DNA of 64,000 nt from Jaenimonas drosophilae (Eukaryota; Euglenozoa; Kinetoplastea; Trypanosomatida; Trypanosomatidae): contig JASAON010001603.1 in NCBI GenBank assembly GCA_030849065.1, forward strand, positions 1 through 64,000. Reading direction: 5' to 3'. The notes under the pieces are model-generated. The model had not been told where the DNA came from and searched no databases. It was given only the letters and a program-made list of their open reading frames with translations. Numbering within the stretch: position 1 is the first letter of the stretch; the number at the start of each line of letters is the position of its first letter. Below are positions 41,101 through 51,189 of the stretch, in pieces. Position numbers and translations under genes: made by a program.

Positions 41101-42033
41101 GCTGCCATCACAGTTGTCCACACTGGTGGACAGCGACGGGGAGATGTATAAAGGTTTTGCAACACAAGGTTTATCTGCGCCAAGGGTGCTCCGGGGGGGG
41201 GAGGAGGATGATCGCACCACCGGTGGAGTATGGCTCCTGGTCAGTGTGAGTGGGTGGTTTGCTCTGTGCAATGCAACTAGCCACCCAACGCGCATCATCT
41301 TTTTTTTTTTTTGGCCACCTCCTCGGAGCCATAACCTGCTTCCGATTCCCCCTTCTCGAGCGTTCAATAGGTGCTCGGCTACCCATCATGGAGGGGGGGG
41401 GGTGGCCACTACCCCCATCTGCCTTTGCGGTGCTTATCTTTACCACTTGATCGCCCCTTGATGGATTTATTTTTTGTTTGTGCTTGTTCCGCTGGTGAAG
41501 ATCGCGCCCATGATCCCTCTCCAGGGCTGTTGCGCGGTGAGGAGATGGCGACGACCGGGACGACGCGTTACTGTACTTGGACGCGGGCAAGTGTTTCCAT
41601 ATCCTTCATCCATAGCAGCAGGCAGATCAACAGGACACAACTGTTTTGACTCCACCTGCACAGCAACTCAACTCTGTTCTTTCTTGTTTTTTGAGATGTC
41701 CCAATGTCGTTGTTTGATGCAGCAATGCACACTATGTTCTGTTTTGGACTTGTTCAACAATTGTGATGCCGTGGGGAGCCGCTGACCGCAAGGAGCCCAC
41801 TTTGCTTCGGTCATTGCCCCAGCTCATTATCTCAACGCGGCAGCTCATCCCAACTTGCCTGTGCCCAAGATGGATTGATGTGTGCTACTGAATGCTAGTG
41901 AGGTGGTGATATTGCCACTTTTGCATATCGTCTCATGATTAACGTACTCATCTCTGGCTTTCCTGCGTATCTACATTTCGTTTTAGTTTGGTGTTTCCGA
42001 TCTTTAGTCAGTCCAGCATCGCGAGATTTCAAC
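41101..42033. other. intergenic region, 933 bp
   Basis: It contains a run of 13 T near 41300, a run of 10 G at about 41393 and a run of G near 41190. It is a probable 3' UTR and acceptor region (GTTTCCGATCTTTAG before the COX start). No gene was seen. Confidence 0.5.
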
Positions 42034-42711
42034 ATGCTCCGCAAGACCCAGTTGGCGTGTGTGGCCGCTACGCGTGCCCTCCTCAACGGCGGCGGCCACC
42101 ACGGCCCTACCCCTTACCAGGACAAATCCTACCCTGTCCAGCCTCATGAGCTGAACGAGTTGGAGCAGCCGCCGGATCACTGGCGCAAGAGCCCCTTCAT
42201 GAGTAAGCTGATGGACCAGTCGCTGCCCGTCTACGACGATGTTGTGACCGGTGCTGGCCGTCTGTACTGGCAGGAGCCCGCGAAGGTGTGGCACATGTTC
42301 GAGGCCGATGACACCCTCATGCTGGAGGAGCACGACCGTGAGGAGTGGAACGACCGTCCTTATGTGGCCGTCAACCATCTGTACGAACCCCCGATTGGCA
42401 GCGAGGAGCGCCCCATTCGCATTGAGGGAACCGGCAACCCCGGTGACCAGCAGATCGTGCTGTGCTTCGGTAACTGTGCCCCCCACGTTCCCCAGACCAA
42501 CTACTACATGATGATGAAGGGCTACAGCAAGAACAAGTGCCCCATGTGCCAACAGTGGTTCTACATCCACAACCGCCCATGGCTCGTGATGCACCCCGAC
42601 TGGACCGATGAGCCTGCTGCTGATGAGGGTCCGGCCTACACCTTCGCGGAGATCGAGACTGAGTTCGATCGCGATTTCCACGAGTTCGGCGTGTACCTCA
42701 ACGCTGAGTAA
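42034..42711 (+). CDS. cytochrome c oxidase Zn-binding subunit (kinetoplastid subunit V, COX5b-like)
   Basis: The 225-residue protein starts with a short basic presequence (MLRKTQLACVAATRALL) typical of mitochondrial import. Four cysteines C144, C148, C169 and C172 (Cx3C-x20-Cx2C, ending in CPMCQQWF) match the zinc site of COX5b-type subunits. The kinetoplastid version is usually called subunit V, though subunit numbering in these protists varies. It belongs to respiratory complex IV in the inner membrane. Codon use is strongly biased to C- and G-ending codons, as in highly expressed trypanosomatid genes. An upstream in-frame ATG at 41935 was rejected because the likely acceptor lies between it and 42034. 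Confidence 0.85.
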   Translation: MLRKTQLACVAATRALLNGGGHHGPTPYQDKSYPVQPHELNELEQPPDHWRKSPFMSKLMDQSLPVYDDVVTGAGRLYWQEPAKVWHMFEADDTLMLEEHDREEWNDRPYVAVNHLYEPPIGSEERPIRIEGTGNPGDQQIVLCFGNCAPHVPQTNYYMMMKGYSKNKCPMCQQWFYIHNRPWLVMHPDWTDEPAADEGPAYTFAEIETEFDRDFHEFGVYLNAE

Positions 42712-43393
42712 ACTGCGCGGTGATGCCACCTAGTTCCAGAAGCGGCATTGACGACGGTGAGCCACTCTACTCTAGCGTTATGTGCGAGGGCATCCGCCTG
42801 ACGTGCGCGCATCTGACGTAGTTTAGTCCCGATGACTTCTATCGACAGTTCCTCATGTTCCATTCATTGGCGGGACATTCAGCGAAGTACCAACGCGAGT
42901 GCCCTTTCCTTTGAGGACGAGCCGCTGAGGATCCGCCACAAACTTTCTTTTTCATAGGATTTGTTAGTAGGCTTCGCGCTGTCACCCACACTTTGCGAGG
43001 ATGGACAACACACGCAACCAGGCCTGTGCCAGGTGCTGTGAAACTAGGCTAGCGGACCATCCTCAATGGCTGAAACACGTGCAATTTGTGGGTGACACGA
43101 TGGAGCATTGAAAGTAGGATTTCAAAACATGTGTGGTGACCTCTAGCACCACAGCCATGCTGGCGATGGTGCGTTTGTGCTATCGAGTGAGTGCTTAACT
43201 ACCTGTCATGAACGGCGTACTCTTCTTCTTTTCTACTTGTCAATCTTTCTATCGTTCACCACAGTAAGACTGTCGTGCTGCTCCTCCAAGTTTTCTGGGC
43301 AGACTGTGCGATTAGTGCGCCAACTCTTCATGCTTCATCGGTGAGAAGACCATCACCGGTACTAGTGAAACAAGACCGCTGGCCAGTCAAACG
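42712..43393. other. intergenic region, 682 bp
   Basis: This is the probable 3' UTR of the COX gene and leader of the Dus gene, with CAAGTTTTCTGGGCAG near 43287-43302 as a likely acceptor. No gene was seen. Confidence 0.5.
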
Positions 43394-44653
43394 ATGGAAT
43401 CTCTGAATGCGCCAGTTGAGGTTCTGAATGCGCAAAGGTCGTTGTATTACGGCCGAACAATGTTGGCTCCTATGGTGCGGATATGCGACGTTGGATTCCG
43501 AGCCCTGTGTGCCGCACACGGTGCGGAGGTGGTCTTCTCTGAAGAGGTGGTTGCGGCGAAGCTGCGCCAGTGTCGTCGGGAGATCTGCAACTACCCTGGG
43601 ATTGAGCATCCCATGGCCGAGTACGTGACGTACGAACCGTTCAAGCACGGCTTGAAGCGCTCAGTGGCCTTTTCAACCTTTGCTCGAGGCGCCGACTCCG
43701 GTACCTCTGGACAGACGTCAATGTGTCCTGTCATTCTGCAGCTCGGGGTAGCTGACGGAGCTGTTGGGGCATCAGCGGCTGTGGTTGCCGCACCAGACAT
43801 CGATGGTGTTGACGTCAACATGGGCTGCCCGAAGAAGTTTAGCGTACAAAACGGCTTTGGCGCGGCACTGATGGAGAAGCCAGCTCATGCGGGAGAGATA
43901 CTCCGCAATATTCACGAGGCCGTTAACAGCCCAGCCGAGAGGGCACGTCGAGGTGGCGCAATGATGCCGATCAGCTTCAAGACAAGACTGAAGGATACTG
44001 TAGAGGAAACAGTAGATATGCTTCGTTCAATTGTGATGGCTGCGGGAATGGAGACGATGACGGCACTTCATGCCATCACGTTGCACGCCCGTACTCGCGA
44101 CCAGCGGTCAGAGGAGCAGCCGCTGTACGAGAGAGCGCAGATGGTGGTGACTCACTGCCGCAAGGACACAGTTCTAAAGGACTTATGCTACGTTCTTAAC
44201 GGATCTGTTACTTCACAGCATGATGGTGCAAAAAAGCGCGAGCAGTACGGCTTCGATGGAGTGATGATTGCACGGGCAGCCCTCTGTGATCCATGGTGCT
44301 TCAGCCCCGAGTACAACACCATGGACCTCAACGCCGCTCATTACCTCTCTTCGATGAAGGAGGTGCTTCTTTACTCTATTCGATTTCGCGGAGAGTTTAA
44401 AAACCTGAAGTATCACTTCACCCGGTCCTTTCCGGCGGTTCCCGCACTATCGCCACATATGCCATCGGTACAACAACGGATGAAGGCCTTTGACAGCGCG
44501 CTTGACTTTTTCGGCGTTAGTGGGGACGAGCGCGTTGCAGCAGATCTCTCGCTTGACACCCACAAAATTTGCATTTTGCCACCTGATGCATCCCCGGCGA
44601 TGAGGGAAGACTGTGGCAGCACTGCTCTGAAGCGTCCAAGATCCGTAAGCTGA
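43394..44653 (+). CDS. tRNA-dihydrouridine synthase, Dus2-like
   Basis: The 419-residue flavoenzyme reduces uridine to dihydrouridine in the D-loop of tRNA. The FMN-barrel opens with GRTMLAPMVRICDVGFR. The catalytic cysteine is C145 in VDVNMGCPKKFSVQNGFGAALM, which is closest to Dus2 (NMGCPKxxSxxxGMGAAL) that modifies U20. Later motifs SFKTRL, ITLHARTRDQRS, LNGSV and DGVMIARAAL fit the family's phosphate-binding and tRNA-facing loops. There is no double-stranded RNA-binding domain as in animal DUS2. The ATG is the first in the frame. Confidence 0.88.
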   Translation: MESLNAPVEVLNAQRSLYYGRTMLAPMVRICDVGFRALCAAHGAEVVFSEEVVAAKLRQCRREICNYPGIEHPMAEYVTYEPFKHGLKRSVAFSTFARGADSGTSGQTSMCPVILQLGVADGAVGASAAVVAAPDIDGVDVNMGCPKKFSVQNGFGAALMEKPAHAGEILRNIHEAVNSPAERARRGGAMMPISFKTRLKDTVEETVDMLRSIVMAAGMETMTALHAITLHARTRDQRSEEQPLYERAQMVVTHCRKDTVLKDLCYVLNGSVTSQHDGAKKREQYGFDGVMIARAALCDPWCFSPEYNTMDLNAAHYLSSMKEVLLYSIRFRGEFKNLKYHFTRSFPAVPALSPHMPSVQQRMKAFDSALDFFGVSGDERVAADLSLDTHKICILPPDASPAMREDCGSTALKRPRSVS

Positions 44654-44800
44654 TGGTGTGGCGCAATTGACGGTTAATATTCACGATACCTCCTTCATTG
44701 TGTAGTCAAGATGATAGCCATTCCCCTCCAAGCAGTTGTGCCACTTCTATTGAATATGATTGAACTTGTGTTAGGACGTCGTAGTAGTTTTGCTTGAAGG

Positions 44801-46663
44801 ATGCTTGTTGGCCATACGTCAACAGGCCCTGGGACGGCACAGCGTCGCAATCTCGTGACACAGTTGTGGGCCTACTTAGATGACATCTTGAGCCGACGGG
44901 AGGGTCTCAAGGCTCTCCTGTGCGATGATACCACTCGTACCATCCTCACACTTGGTTACACTCAGCAACAGCTCCTTCGCCATGGTGTTGTGCTCGTTGA
45001 CTCCTTGAGCAACTCACAGCGATTCTGCATGAAGCACTTCAGCTGCGTGGTCCTTTGCCGACCTTCGGCCACCTCTCTCGCCTCTCTATTCCAGGAGCTT
45101 GCGGAAGGAAACTTCTCGAGCTATCATCTCTTTCTTACATCCGTTGTGAGTGCCCAGTTGCTGCAGTCGCTGGCGGAGGCTGATGTGCTCAACTTGGTTG
45201 CGAGCGTGGAGGAGGTCTTTATGGACTCCGCCCCGATCACGGAGTGGGTGGGAACCACCTTTCTCAAACCACCAGCCCTTGGCGCATCGCCCATCCTGAT
45301 GAATCCCATCGGGGCAGCGCACTGGGATAGTAGCTACATCGCGCGTATGGCAGACAGCGTTGTGAGCATGGCTCTATCAATGAATCGTCGACCTGTGATT
45401 CGTTACCGCGGTGGAAGCACAACCGCAAAGCTGTTGGCTGAGCAGGTGGCAACACGCATGACAACAGTACACGCGGCCTTTCCCGACTTGAAAGCATCCG
45501 ATGCGGTGCTGCTGATTTTGGATCGAATGGATGACCCCGTCACCCCTCTTCTCATGCCATGGACGTACGAAGCGATGATTCACGAGCTCATTGGCTTCCA
45601 AAATGGAAATGAGGTGATGCTTGACAGCGAAAAGAATGAGGATAAGCCCGAGGACCGCGTGCACGTGCTCACCTCATACTCTGATAGCTTCTACGAACAG
45701 CATCGGTATGATGATTGGGGGCAAGTGTGCATTGCGGTGAGTGAAATGGTGAAGACCTATAAGGAGATGAACAACTTCGACCGCCAAGCGGTGTCCTTGG
45801 ATGAGATTCGCAACTTCATGGGCCGCTTCCCCGAGGCCCGAAAACAGTCAGTCCAGGTTACCCGGCACTGCGGCATCGCCAGCCAAATGGTGGCGGAGAT
45901 CAACAGTCGTAGCCTCACGAAGCTCTCGATTCTAGAGCAGGATATGATAGCTCACCACAACCTTAGTGAGCACAGCCGCTTAGTGTTGGAGGCAGTTCAA
46001 GACCCCACGACAGATGTTGACGATGCCCTCCGAATTGCAATGCTCTATAGCCTCCACTATGAGGGAACCAGCGGACACATAATCCCACAGCTGAAGCAGG
46101 AGCTACAACGGCGGCAGTGCTCCCCGGATCAGGTGGCACTGATTGATCGACTACTCAAATATGGAGGCCAGCAGCAGCGTGCACACGAGCTCTTTCGATC
46201 ATCCACCGCGAGTAGCGTGTTCAAGTCAATGGCCAAGGCAGTGGGCCAGTTTGGGAAGGAGGTGCAGAATGTACTCACGCAGCACACACCGCTTCTCCAG
46301 AAGTTGGTGAATCGCACCTACAATGGCTCTCTGGATGAGGAGCGCTACCCACCTCAGGATGTTCCGGGAAGTCCCATATCTACCGACACGGTTCCGAATC
46401 TTCGACCTAAAGACATCTTTGTAGTTTGTCTGGGCGGTGTGACCTTCTCGGAAGCGCGCTGCATCGCCAACGTCAACGCCGGTTTAGTGGATAACGACTG
46501 TGAGCGCCTCATGCGTCTTGGTAAGACCGTATCGAGGAAGCTTGGTGGCGGCTCAACGACTGAGGCAGAACCGCAGACGGCAAAGATTGAAGCTCGCGTC
46601 ACTCTCCTCTCCACAGCCATGATCAGTTCGAAGGAGTTCCTTCGTTCTCTTCCACCCTTCTGA
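44801..46663 (+). CDS. VPS45: Vps45, Sec1/Munc18-family vesicle fusion protein
   Basis: The 620-residue protein covers the full length of the Sec1/Munc18 fold. The N-terminal segment KALLCDDTTRTILTLGYTQQQLLRHGVVLVD, then the LLILDRMDDPVTPLLMPWTYEAMIHELIG signature, and RHCGIASQMVAEINSRSL, ILEQDM and DIFVVCLGGVTFSEA follow the order in Vps45. Vps45 binds Tlg2/syntaxin-16-type SNAREs and promotes fusion at the trans-Golgi network and endosomes. It is slightly longer than animal Vps45 (about 570), with extra residues near the C-terminus. The Sec7 Arf-GEF in the opposite array acts in the same compartment. The start is the ATG soon after GTAG. Confidence 0.88.
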   Translation: MLVGHTSTGPGTAQRRNLVTQLWAYLDDILSRREGLKALLCDDTTRTILTLGYTQQQLLRHGVVLVDSLSNSQRFCMKHFSCVVLCRPSATSLASLFQELAEGNFSSYHLFLTSVVSAQLLQSLAEADVLNLVASVEEVFMDSAPITEWVGTTFLKPPALGASPILMNPIGAAHWDSSYIARMADSVVSMALSMNRRPVIRYRGGSTTAKLLAEQVATRMTTVHAAFPDLKASDAVLLILDRMDDPVTPLLMPWTYEAMIHELIGFQNGNEVMLDSEKNEDKPEDRVHVLTSYSDSFYEQHRYDDWGQVCIAVSEMVKTYKEMNNFDRQAVSLDEIRNFMGRFPEARKQSVQVTRHCGIASQMVAEINSRSLTKLSILEQDMIAHHNLSEHSRLVLEAVQDPTTDVDDALRIAMLYSLHYEGTSGHIIPQLKQELQRRQCSPDQVALIDRLLKYGGQQQRAHELFRSSTASSVFKSMAKAVGQFGKEVQNVLTQHTPLLQKLVNRTYNGSLDEERYPPQDVPGSPISTDTVPNLRPKDIFVVCLGGVTFSEARCIANVNAGLVDNDCERLMRLGKTVSRKLGGGSTTEAEPQTAKIEARVTLLSTAMISSKEFLRSLPPF

Positions 46664-47049
46664 TGGGTCAAGACGGTAGAACACTTACGTCACATGCGCA
46701 TCCTACATTCTCCAATTTTCATGAATTGATGAGCCAAGGCTTCCTCAGTCAGCATCTGAGTGCCAGAGTTCATTTTCTTTGTTGCCAGGGGACACACAAC
46801 ACAACACGACCTTCAAATATCACTGTTGACCATATTCACGGCAGCTGACTGTACTCCCTCACTCTTACTCTTTTTTTCTAACTTCTTCTTGACAAGCACA
46901 CTGTACTATTGTTTCCTCGTTCGTAGATCTTGCGGACTCAACCCACTCGGCCTGTGTCCATCGACGGCCCAATAGAACAAGAAGATCCTACAACTCCCTA
47001 CAGGACAACTTACTCATATATTCTCATTTAGACATTTATATTTCTGGTG
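46664..47049. other. intergenic region, 386 bp
   Basis: This spacer has a pyrimidine-rich part at about 46855-46925. It is probably a UTR and acceptor region. Confidence 0.5.
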
Positions 47050-48348
47050 ATGCTTCCGTCGGACGGACGAACCTCCACCGTTCCCCCCTGGTCTACTGGA
47101 GCTGTGCCTAGCTTTATGCCGCCAACACCCACGTTCCCCTCTTATTGGCCAACGGCCACCAACCCACCTCCGCTGTTCGGTGCCTCCGCAAGTGAAGCTG
47201 TGGAAACAAATCCGGACGTGTTCACCAGCGAGGACCGACTTGCGTTGCGCCTCATCTTCCATCAGCAACAGGCCATTCAGGCACAGCAAAACGCCATCAT
47301 CTCGTGGCTGCAACAGATAACTACTCTACTCTCGCACATGGATCGCCCGGGTAGACCTTCCACGGATTTCACCGCTGCCACCACAACTATGCCACCTCCT
47401 GCTCGGCGTGCTTCTGGAGTACATGCGGACGCTGTGCCACCCGTGGAGCGCAAGGCCGAAACCACAACCGCCAACCTCAGCTCGACTGCGGGAGATGACC
47501 CCCGCCGCTCCTCTAGTCGCGGAGAAGATGCACATCGCAGGTTGGAGGCTCATTTGAAACTGGAAACACCAAATGTGGGCGGATCTCGAAGCTGCACCCC
47601 GCCCGGCGATGACGGTGCCGCAAGCCACAACCGTTCCATCGACTCCATCGCTGCTCCCTGGGACCCAAACAATCGCTTAGGAAGCAGCTTCCGCAGTGTG
47701 AGGAGCTCCCATGGCGGCAGTCAGCTTGGCAGGCTAGAGAATCCCCTGCTGTCCTCCTCACAGGCTTCGCTTCTGCGGCAGCGGGCCACCCGCGGAGCTG
47801 ACGTTACAAGCGCACGCATGCTCTCCCGTCCAGGCAGTGCGAATACCACACAACTCCAAGAACAAACTGGGATCAGTGGCTTCGCCCAGAGTGGGAGCTT
47901 ATTGAGTACCTCGTTGCAACGTAGTGGGGATAGCTTGAGCCAACGCCCACATCCAGTTGTGGCCCCACCACGGCGAGGAGGGGTTGGTAGCGCTTTCCAC
48001 TCATCGTCAGCTGGCGGCGATCAGGAATCTGAACGACCCGTGCCACCCTATCGCCGTGCACCAGAACCTGGAGCTCCACAGACAGCAGACCCCGCTCCTA
48101 TCTCTCCCAACCCCACGAGGGTGATGGCAGTTGCAGAGGCGTCGCCGGCTTCAATTCGAAGTATGGGCTTTTACTCCGCTCATGGTGAGGAGAGCCGTGC
48201 CGAGGATGAGTCACGAGATCTTCGGGCTGCTCAACCGGCTAAGCGCGCAGCACTGGGTCAGCCCACTGGCATCTCCGATGACTCACTTAGCGACGGCTGC
48301 GGCAGCTACGAAACACGCAAATACCTCAAAGAAATTGGTCTCTTTTGA
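47050..48348 (+). CDS. unknown Ser/Pro-rich protein, 432 residues
   Basis: The protein is mostly low complexity: Pro-rich at the N-terminus, and Ser/Arg/Gly-rich from about residue 100 to the end. The only clearly structured part is a helix at about residues 58-97 (EDRLALRLIFHQQQAIQAQQ followed by NAIISWLQQITTLLSHM), which could be a coiled coil. No family was recognised. The start is the ATG at 47050. A GTG directly before it is not needed. The continuous 1.3 kb frame in the direction of the array supports it as a gene. Confidence 0.6.
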   Translation: MLPSDGRTSTVPPWSTGAVPSFMPPTPTFPSYWPTATNPPPLFGASASEAVETNPDVFTSEDRLALRLIFHQQQAIQAQQNAIISWLQQITTLLSHMDRPGRPSTDFTAATTTMPPPARRASGVHADAVPPVERKAETTTANLSSTAGDDPRRSSSRGEDAHRRLEAHLKLETPNVGGSRSCTPPGDDGAASHNRSIDSIAAPWDPNNRLGSSFRSVRSSHGGSQLGRLENPLLSSSQASLLRQRATRGADVTSARMLSRPGSANTTQLQEQTGISGFAQSGSLLSTSLQRSGDSLSQRPHPVVAPPRRGGVGSAFHSSSAGGDQESERPVPPYRRAPEPGAPQTADPAPISPNPTRVMAVAEASPASIRSMGFYSAHGEESRAEDESRDLRAAQPAKRAALGQPTGISDDSLSDGCGSYETRKYLKEIGLF

Positions 48349-48816
48349 TAGTGTAGAGGAGGGTGGCATTGTGTGCTGCTGGGGGCAGTTTAGAGCCTCT
48401 CATCCAGTTCTCCTTGATCCATGGTGCCAGTCGTTTTTTTTCTTTGACGGTGCCGCTGGAAGGTCAGGAGTCGATGCCTTCATCCCTTTCCCTCTCGCCT
48501 CCCACGGCCGCTGGTGCTGTGACCTGCGGGAATTGTCTTTGCTAGATCGCAAGTGGTACGCACCGCAACCGCAACCCTTCCATGAGACTCCTCACTCTAC
48601 GTACAAGTTGATGATACGCTCGCTATTTCTTGCAAGTCACACACGATGCTACCGTCCTTTTCCTATTTCTTCTCAATGGTGTAGCGATCACTCCCCTTCG
48701 TCAGGTTCTCTTACCTGCTCACAGAGGGCCTCTCATACGGCCTAATCTCTCACCGCTCGTTCTAGTTATTCTGTGCAACATACCTAGCTCATTGACGAGA
48801 CTCCTTGTATACACGC
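48349..48816. other. intergenic region, 468 bp
   Basis: This spacer lies between the Ser/Pro-rich gene and the mitochondrial repeat protein. Frames that overlap it are shadows of the upstream gene. It ends with an acceptor-like CATACCTAG near 48780-48788. Confidence 0.45.
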
Positions 48817-50256
48817 ATGTACGCCCTACGCTCGCTCTTCCCCCGTGCTTGCTGTTCACGTCGCGCCCTCTCCACCGCCGCATTTGTTGCTGAGGTGGAG
48901 AAGGTGCAACAGCAGCTCACCTCTGCCCAGGATAGACGAACCGAGCTTCTCCGTCACGGACGCCATCTCTTCGAGACTGAGGCACTCGACGACTTGTCAC
49001 GGAGCTACTCATGCGAGGTGGCTGCCACACTTTGCCATGCCGCCTCGCAGCTTCGAATTTCACCTATTAAGGGTCAGCCCTTTGTAGCAGTGGTGGCGGC
49101 AAGCACTGAGGAAGCTGCCTTGGCCACCATGAATGCCGATGCTCTAGCTCGCATCATTCATAGCTGCCTTGTGCTGCGGTCACCTCAGCTATTTGATGTG
49201 CTCTTCACCTACCTCCGACCCTTAATTAAGATGGCCCCAGACATGAGTGCCGTTTCGGTGGCGGTGATCCTGAATGCATATGGCCGTTCAGGGGTCCGCC
49301 ATGAGGAATTGTACTCCGCTCTGTGCAACCGTGGGGCGACGTGCATGAAGGACCCGCGGCTGGCCCTTGCGCATGTGGCCAACGTGGCCCACGCCCTCTC
49401 CAAGGTACGTTTCGCTCATCCACCGCTGATGCAGGTGCTTCGTGACCAGGCCATTCGCATGTGCTCCACCGCTGCTCCACTGGTCGCTGTCACTATACTT
49501 GACGCATTTGCCAGCCTTGATATGGTGGATGAAGAGCTCTTCCAGCTCTACGAGGAACGTCTTCTCAGCCAATTGGCAGACCTTCCCGCCCCGCTGCTAG
49601 CCTCGCTGCTCACTTGCCTAGCAACGGCACAACGCGGGCAACAACTCATGTCAGGGCCGCTGAGTGATCGCATCGTGGCCTTGGCGCCTCAGTGTGACAG
49701 CGTGTCCATCACCAAGTCTTGTGATGCCTATGCCCGCGTGGGGGTGCTAGCGGAGGCCGCGTTTGGCGCGCTTGCTGAGCGTGCAACAAGTATTGCTGGG
49801 GAGTTTCGTGCCGACGAGATCGCCACCCTGCTTCATGCCCTCAGCTCCTTTGACCTCTTCGATGGTGAGCTGTATCCGCTACTGGCATCACGCCTCAGCA
49901 CCATCTCCCGCCAAAATGGATTTATCAGCCTGCGCGACGCAGCAGGTATCCTAGCGTCTTTTGCGGCGGTTCAGGAACGTGATGAAACGGTCATCCATGT
50001 GTGCACGCAGGTCCTCGCTGCTCACCCTGGAGAAGCCGCTGTGGACCCCGTTGGCTGCATCAACGCACTGTGGGGATGCGCCATGCTGAACGTCCACAAT
50101 GAGGCACAGCTGTCCCTGGTGGCGAAGGTGAAGGCCAATCCCGCACTGATCAGCTTGCCTCAATCAGATCCCCAGCTTCCAGAGCGATTGCGATCAACGT
50201 TGGAGGCCCGTCGCGTGCACGCCGCGAAGGTGTACGCAATTGGGCTCCCTTCGTGA
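48817..50256 (+). CDS. mitochondrial helical-repeat protein, putative RNA-binding
   Basis: The 479-residue protein begins with a basic amphipathic sequence (MYALRSLFPRACCSRRALST) that looks like a mitochondrial targeting signal. The rest is built from helical repeats of about 36 residues with a common pattern: VAVILNAYGRSGVRHEELY, VTILDAFASLDMVDEELFQ, ITKSCDAYARVGVLAEAAF, IATLLHALSSFDLFDGELY. This resembles octo- or heptatricopeptide-like repeats of mitochondrial RNA-binding proteins in protists, including kinetoplastid RNA-editing and ribosome factors. Family and function are inferred from the repeat style only. The first ATG, at 48817, was used. The frame upstream is opened by a TTG. Confidence 0.65.
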   Translation: MYALRSLFPRACCSRRALSTAAFVAEVEKVQQQLTSAQDRRTELLRHGRHLFETEALDDLSRSYSCEVAATLCHAASQLRISPIKGQPFVAVVAASTEEAALATMNADALARIIHSCLVLRSPQLFDVLFTYLRPLIKMAPDMSAVSVAVILNAYGRSGVRHEELYSALCNRGATCMKDPRLALAHVANVAHALSKVRFAHPPLMQVLRDQAIRMCSTAAPLVAVTILDAFASLDMVDEELFQLYEERLLSQLADLPAPLLASLLTCLATAQRGQQLMSGPLSDRIVALAPQCDSVSITKSCDAYARVGVLAEAAFGALAERATSIAGEFRADEIATLLHALSSFDLFDGELYPLLASRLSTISRQNGFISLRDAAGILASFAAVQERDETVIHVCTQVLAAHPGEAAVDPVGCINALWGCAMLNVHNEAQLSLVAKVKANPALISLPQSDPQLPERLRSTLEARRVHAAKVYAIGLPS

Positions 50257-50441
50257 TGAGCGCTGTTGTTGTTTTGAAGTGTTACGAGTCCTCTTCGTCC
50301 ATAGTGCCTATCTTCGTTGGTTCTGCACCCCCCTTCCTCCCTTCTGATAAGTAGTCCTGCCCTCCTGTCCCGAAACGCGTCGTCACTTTTTCCGTACTCT
50401 CATCACATTTAGCACTTCAGCGGCCACCAGACTTCGGTTGC

Positions 50442-50951
50442 ATGTACCGAAGCAGCTTGCTTGGTCTGGCCTTTGCCGCCACACTTGCCGAGCTCTCCAC
50501 CACACAGAACCTTGTGGAGGGCCAACGCGATGCGCTGTGGTCCGTCTTTGACCGCGCGATGGATGCCACTCTCGCCGAGGCACCCGTCCTCTCTCGTGTC
50601 AACGTGATTGGCGAGACACCGACGCGGCAGCTGGCGAGTAGTTCGTGCGACGCGCCGCCCCCGGTTGTGCTAACGGACCGACCAGGGGCGGCACCCTCCC
50701 CACCAGAGCGCCGGCTCCGTGTGGTCCCGCTTTCTGAGGAGGTTGGTGATGCAAGCGTTTCCTTCCCCGTTTACCGGTGTGCCGACGGGCTGTGGACCAT
50801 ACTTCTCAAGGATCCCATTATTGAGGTGCGCGATGAGTTCGGGGCGGAGGAGCGCGTGAAGCTGGATTATCTGAAGGTCCACTTGAAGGAGGGTGCCCCA
50901 AAGATAGAGGCTAAGCGTCCTGCCAAGAAGCGGCAACGTGCAGAACAGTAA
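50442..50951 (+). CDS. TFIIA small (gamma) subunit-like
   Basis: The 169-residue protein follows the plan of TFIIA-gamma. The N-terminal helices MYRSSLLGLAFAATLAELST and ALWSVFDRAMDATLAEAPVLSRVNVIG align with YxLYRxTTLGxSLxxSLDEL and VLxQFDKAINxAL. The C-terminal beta part FPVYRCADGLWTILLKDPII, then VKLDYLKVHLKEG, aligns with YRFCDNVWTFVLNDV and VDKVKIVACD. About 40 Ala/Pro-rich residues (about 66-106) are inserted between the two parts, and a basic tail follows. In trypanosomes a divergent TFIIA works with TRF4/TBP and SNAPc at the spliced-leader RNA promoter. The start is the first ATG. Confidence 0.78.
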   Translation: MYRSSLLGLAFAATLAELSTTQNLVEGQRDALWSVFDRAMDATLAEAPVLSRVNVIGETPTRQLASSSCDAPPPVVLTDRPGAAPSPPERRLRVVPLSEEVGDASVSFPVYRCADGLWTILLKDPIIEVRDEFGAEERVKLDYLKVHLKEGAPKIEAKRPAKKRQRAEQ

Positions 50952-51189
50952 ACCTTGCTCTTGTGTGGTGCCACACTCCCTTCCATGTTCCCCATAGTTG
51001 TACCTACTGACGCAAGACCCAGCGCGCGCTATGTACGTGTATGTGTTTTTGCGCATGTAAAACAATGCCCGACTCTTCCTCCCCCCTTTTTCTCTGTTTG
51101 GTTGCTGTGGCTTCTCGTGTAGCGCGGCCCGTCACTGGCCACCCACCTACGCCCCCAATACTCAAGGGTTGGTGTGTAGGACCCCACGC

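Noticed and set aside
41935..42033. 33-residue N-terminal extension of the COX subunit
   Set aside because: The likely splice acceptor (CGATCTTTAG) lies between this ATG and 42034, and MLRKT is a typical presequence start.
42004..42729. 241-codon minus-strand frame opposite the COX subunit
   Set aside because: Open only because of the strong codon bias of the COX gene. It has no start signal or family features.
48131..48745. 204-codon plus-strand frame overlapping the end of the Ser/Pro-rich gene
   Set aside because: It overlaps a longer gene in another frame for over 200 bp, and its second half is ordinary spacer.
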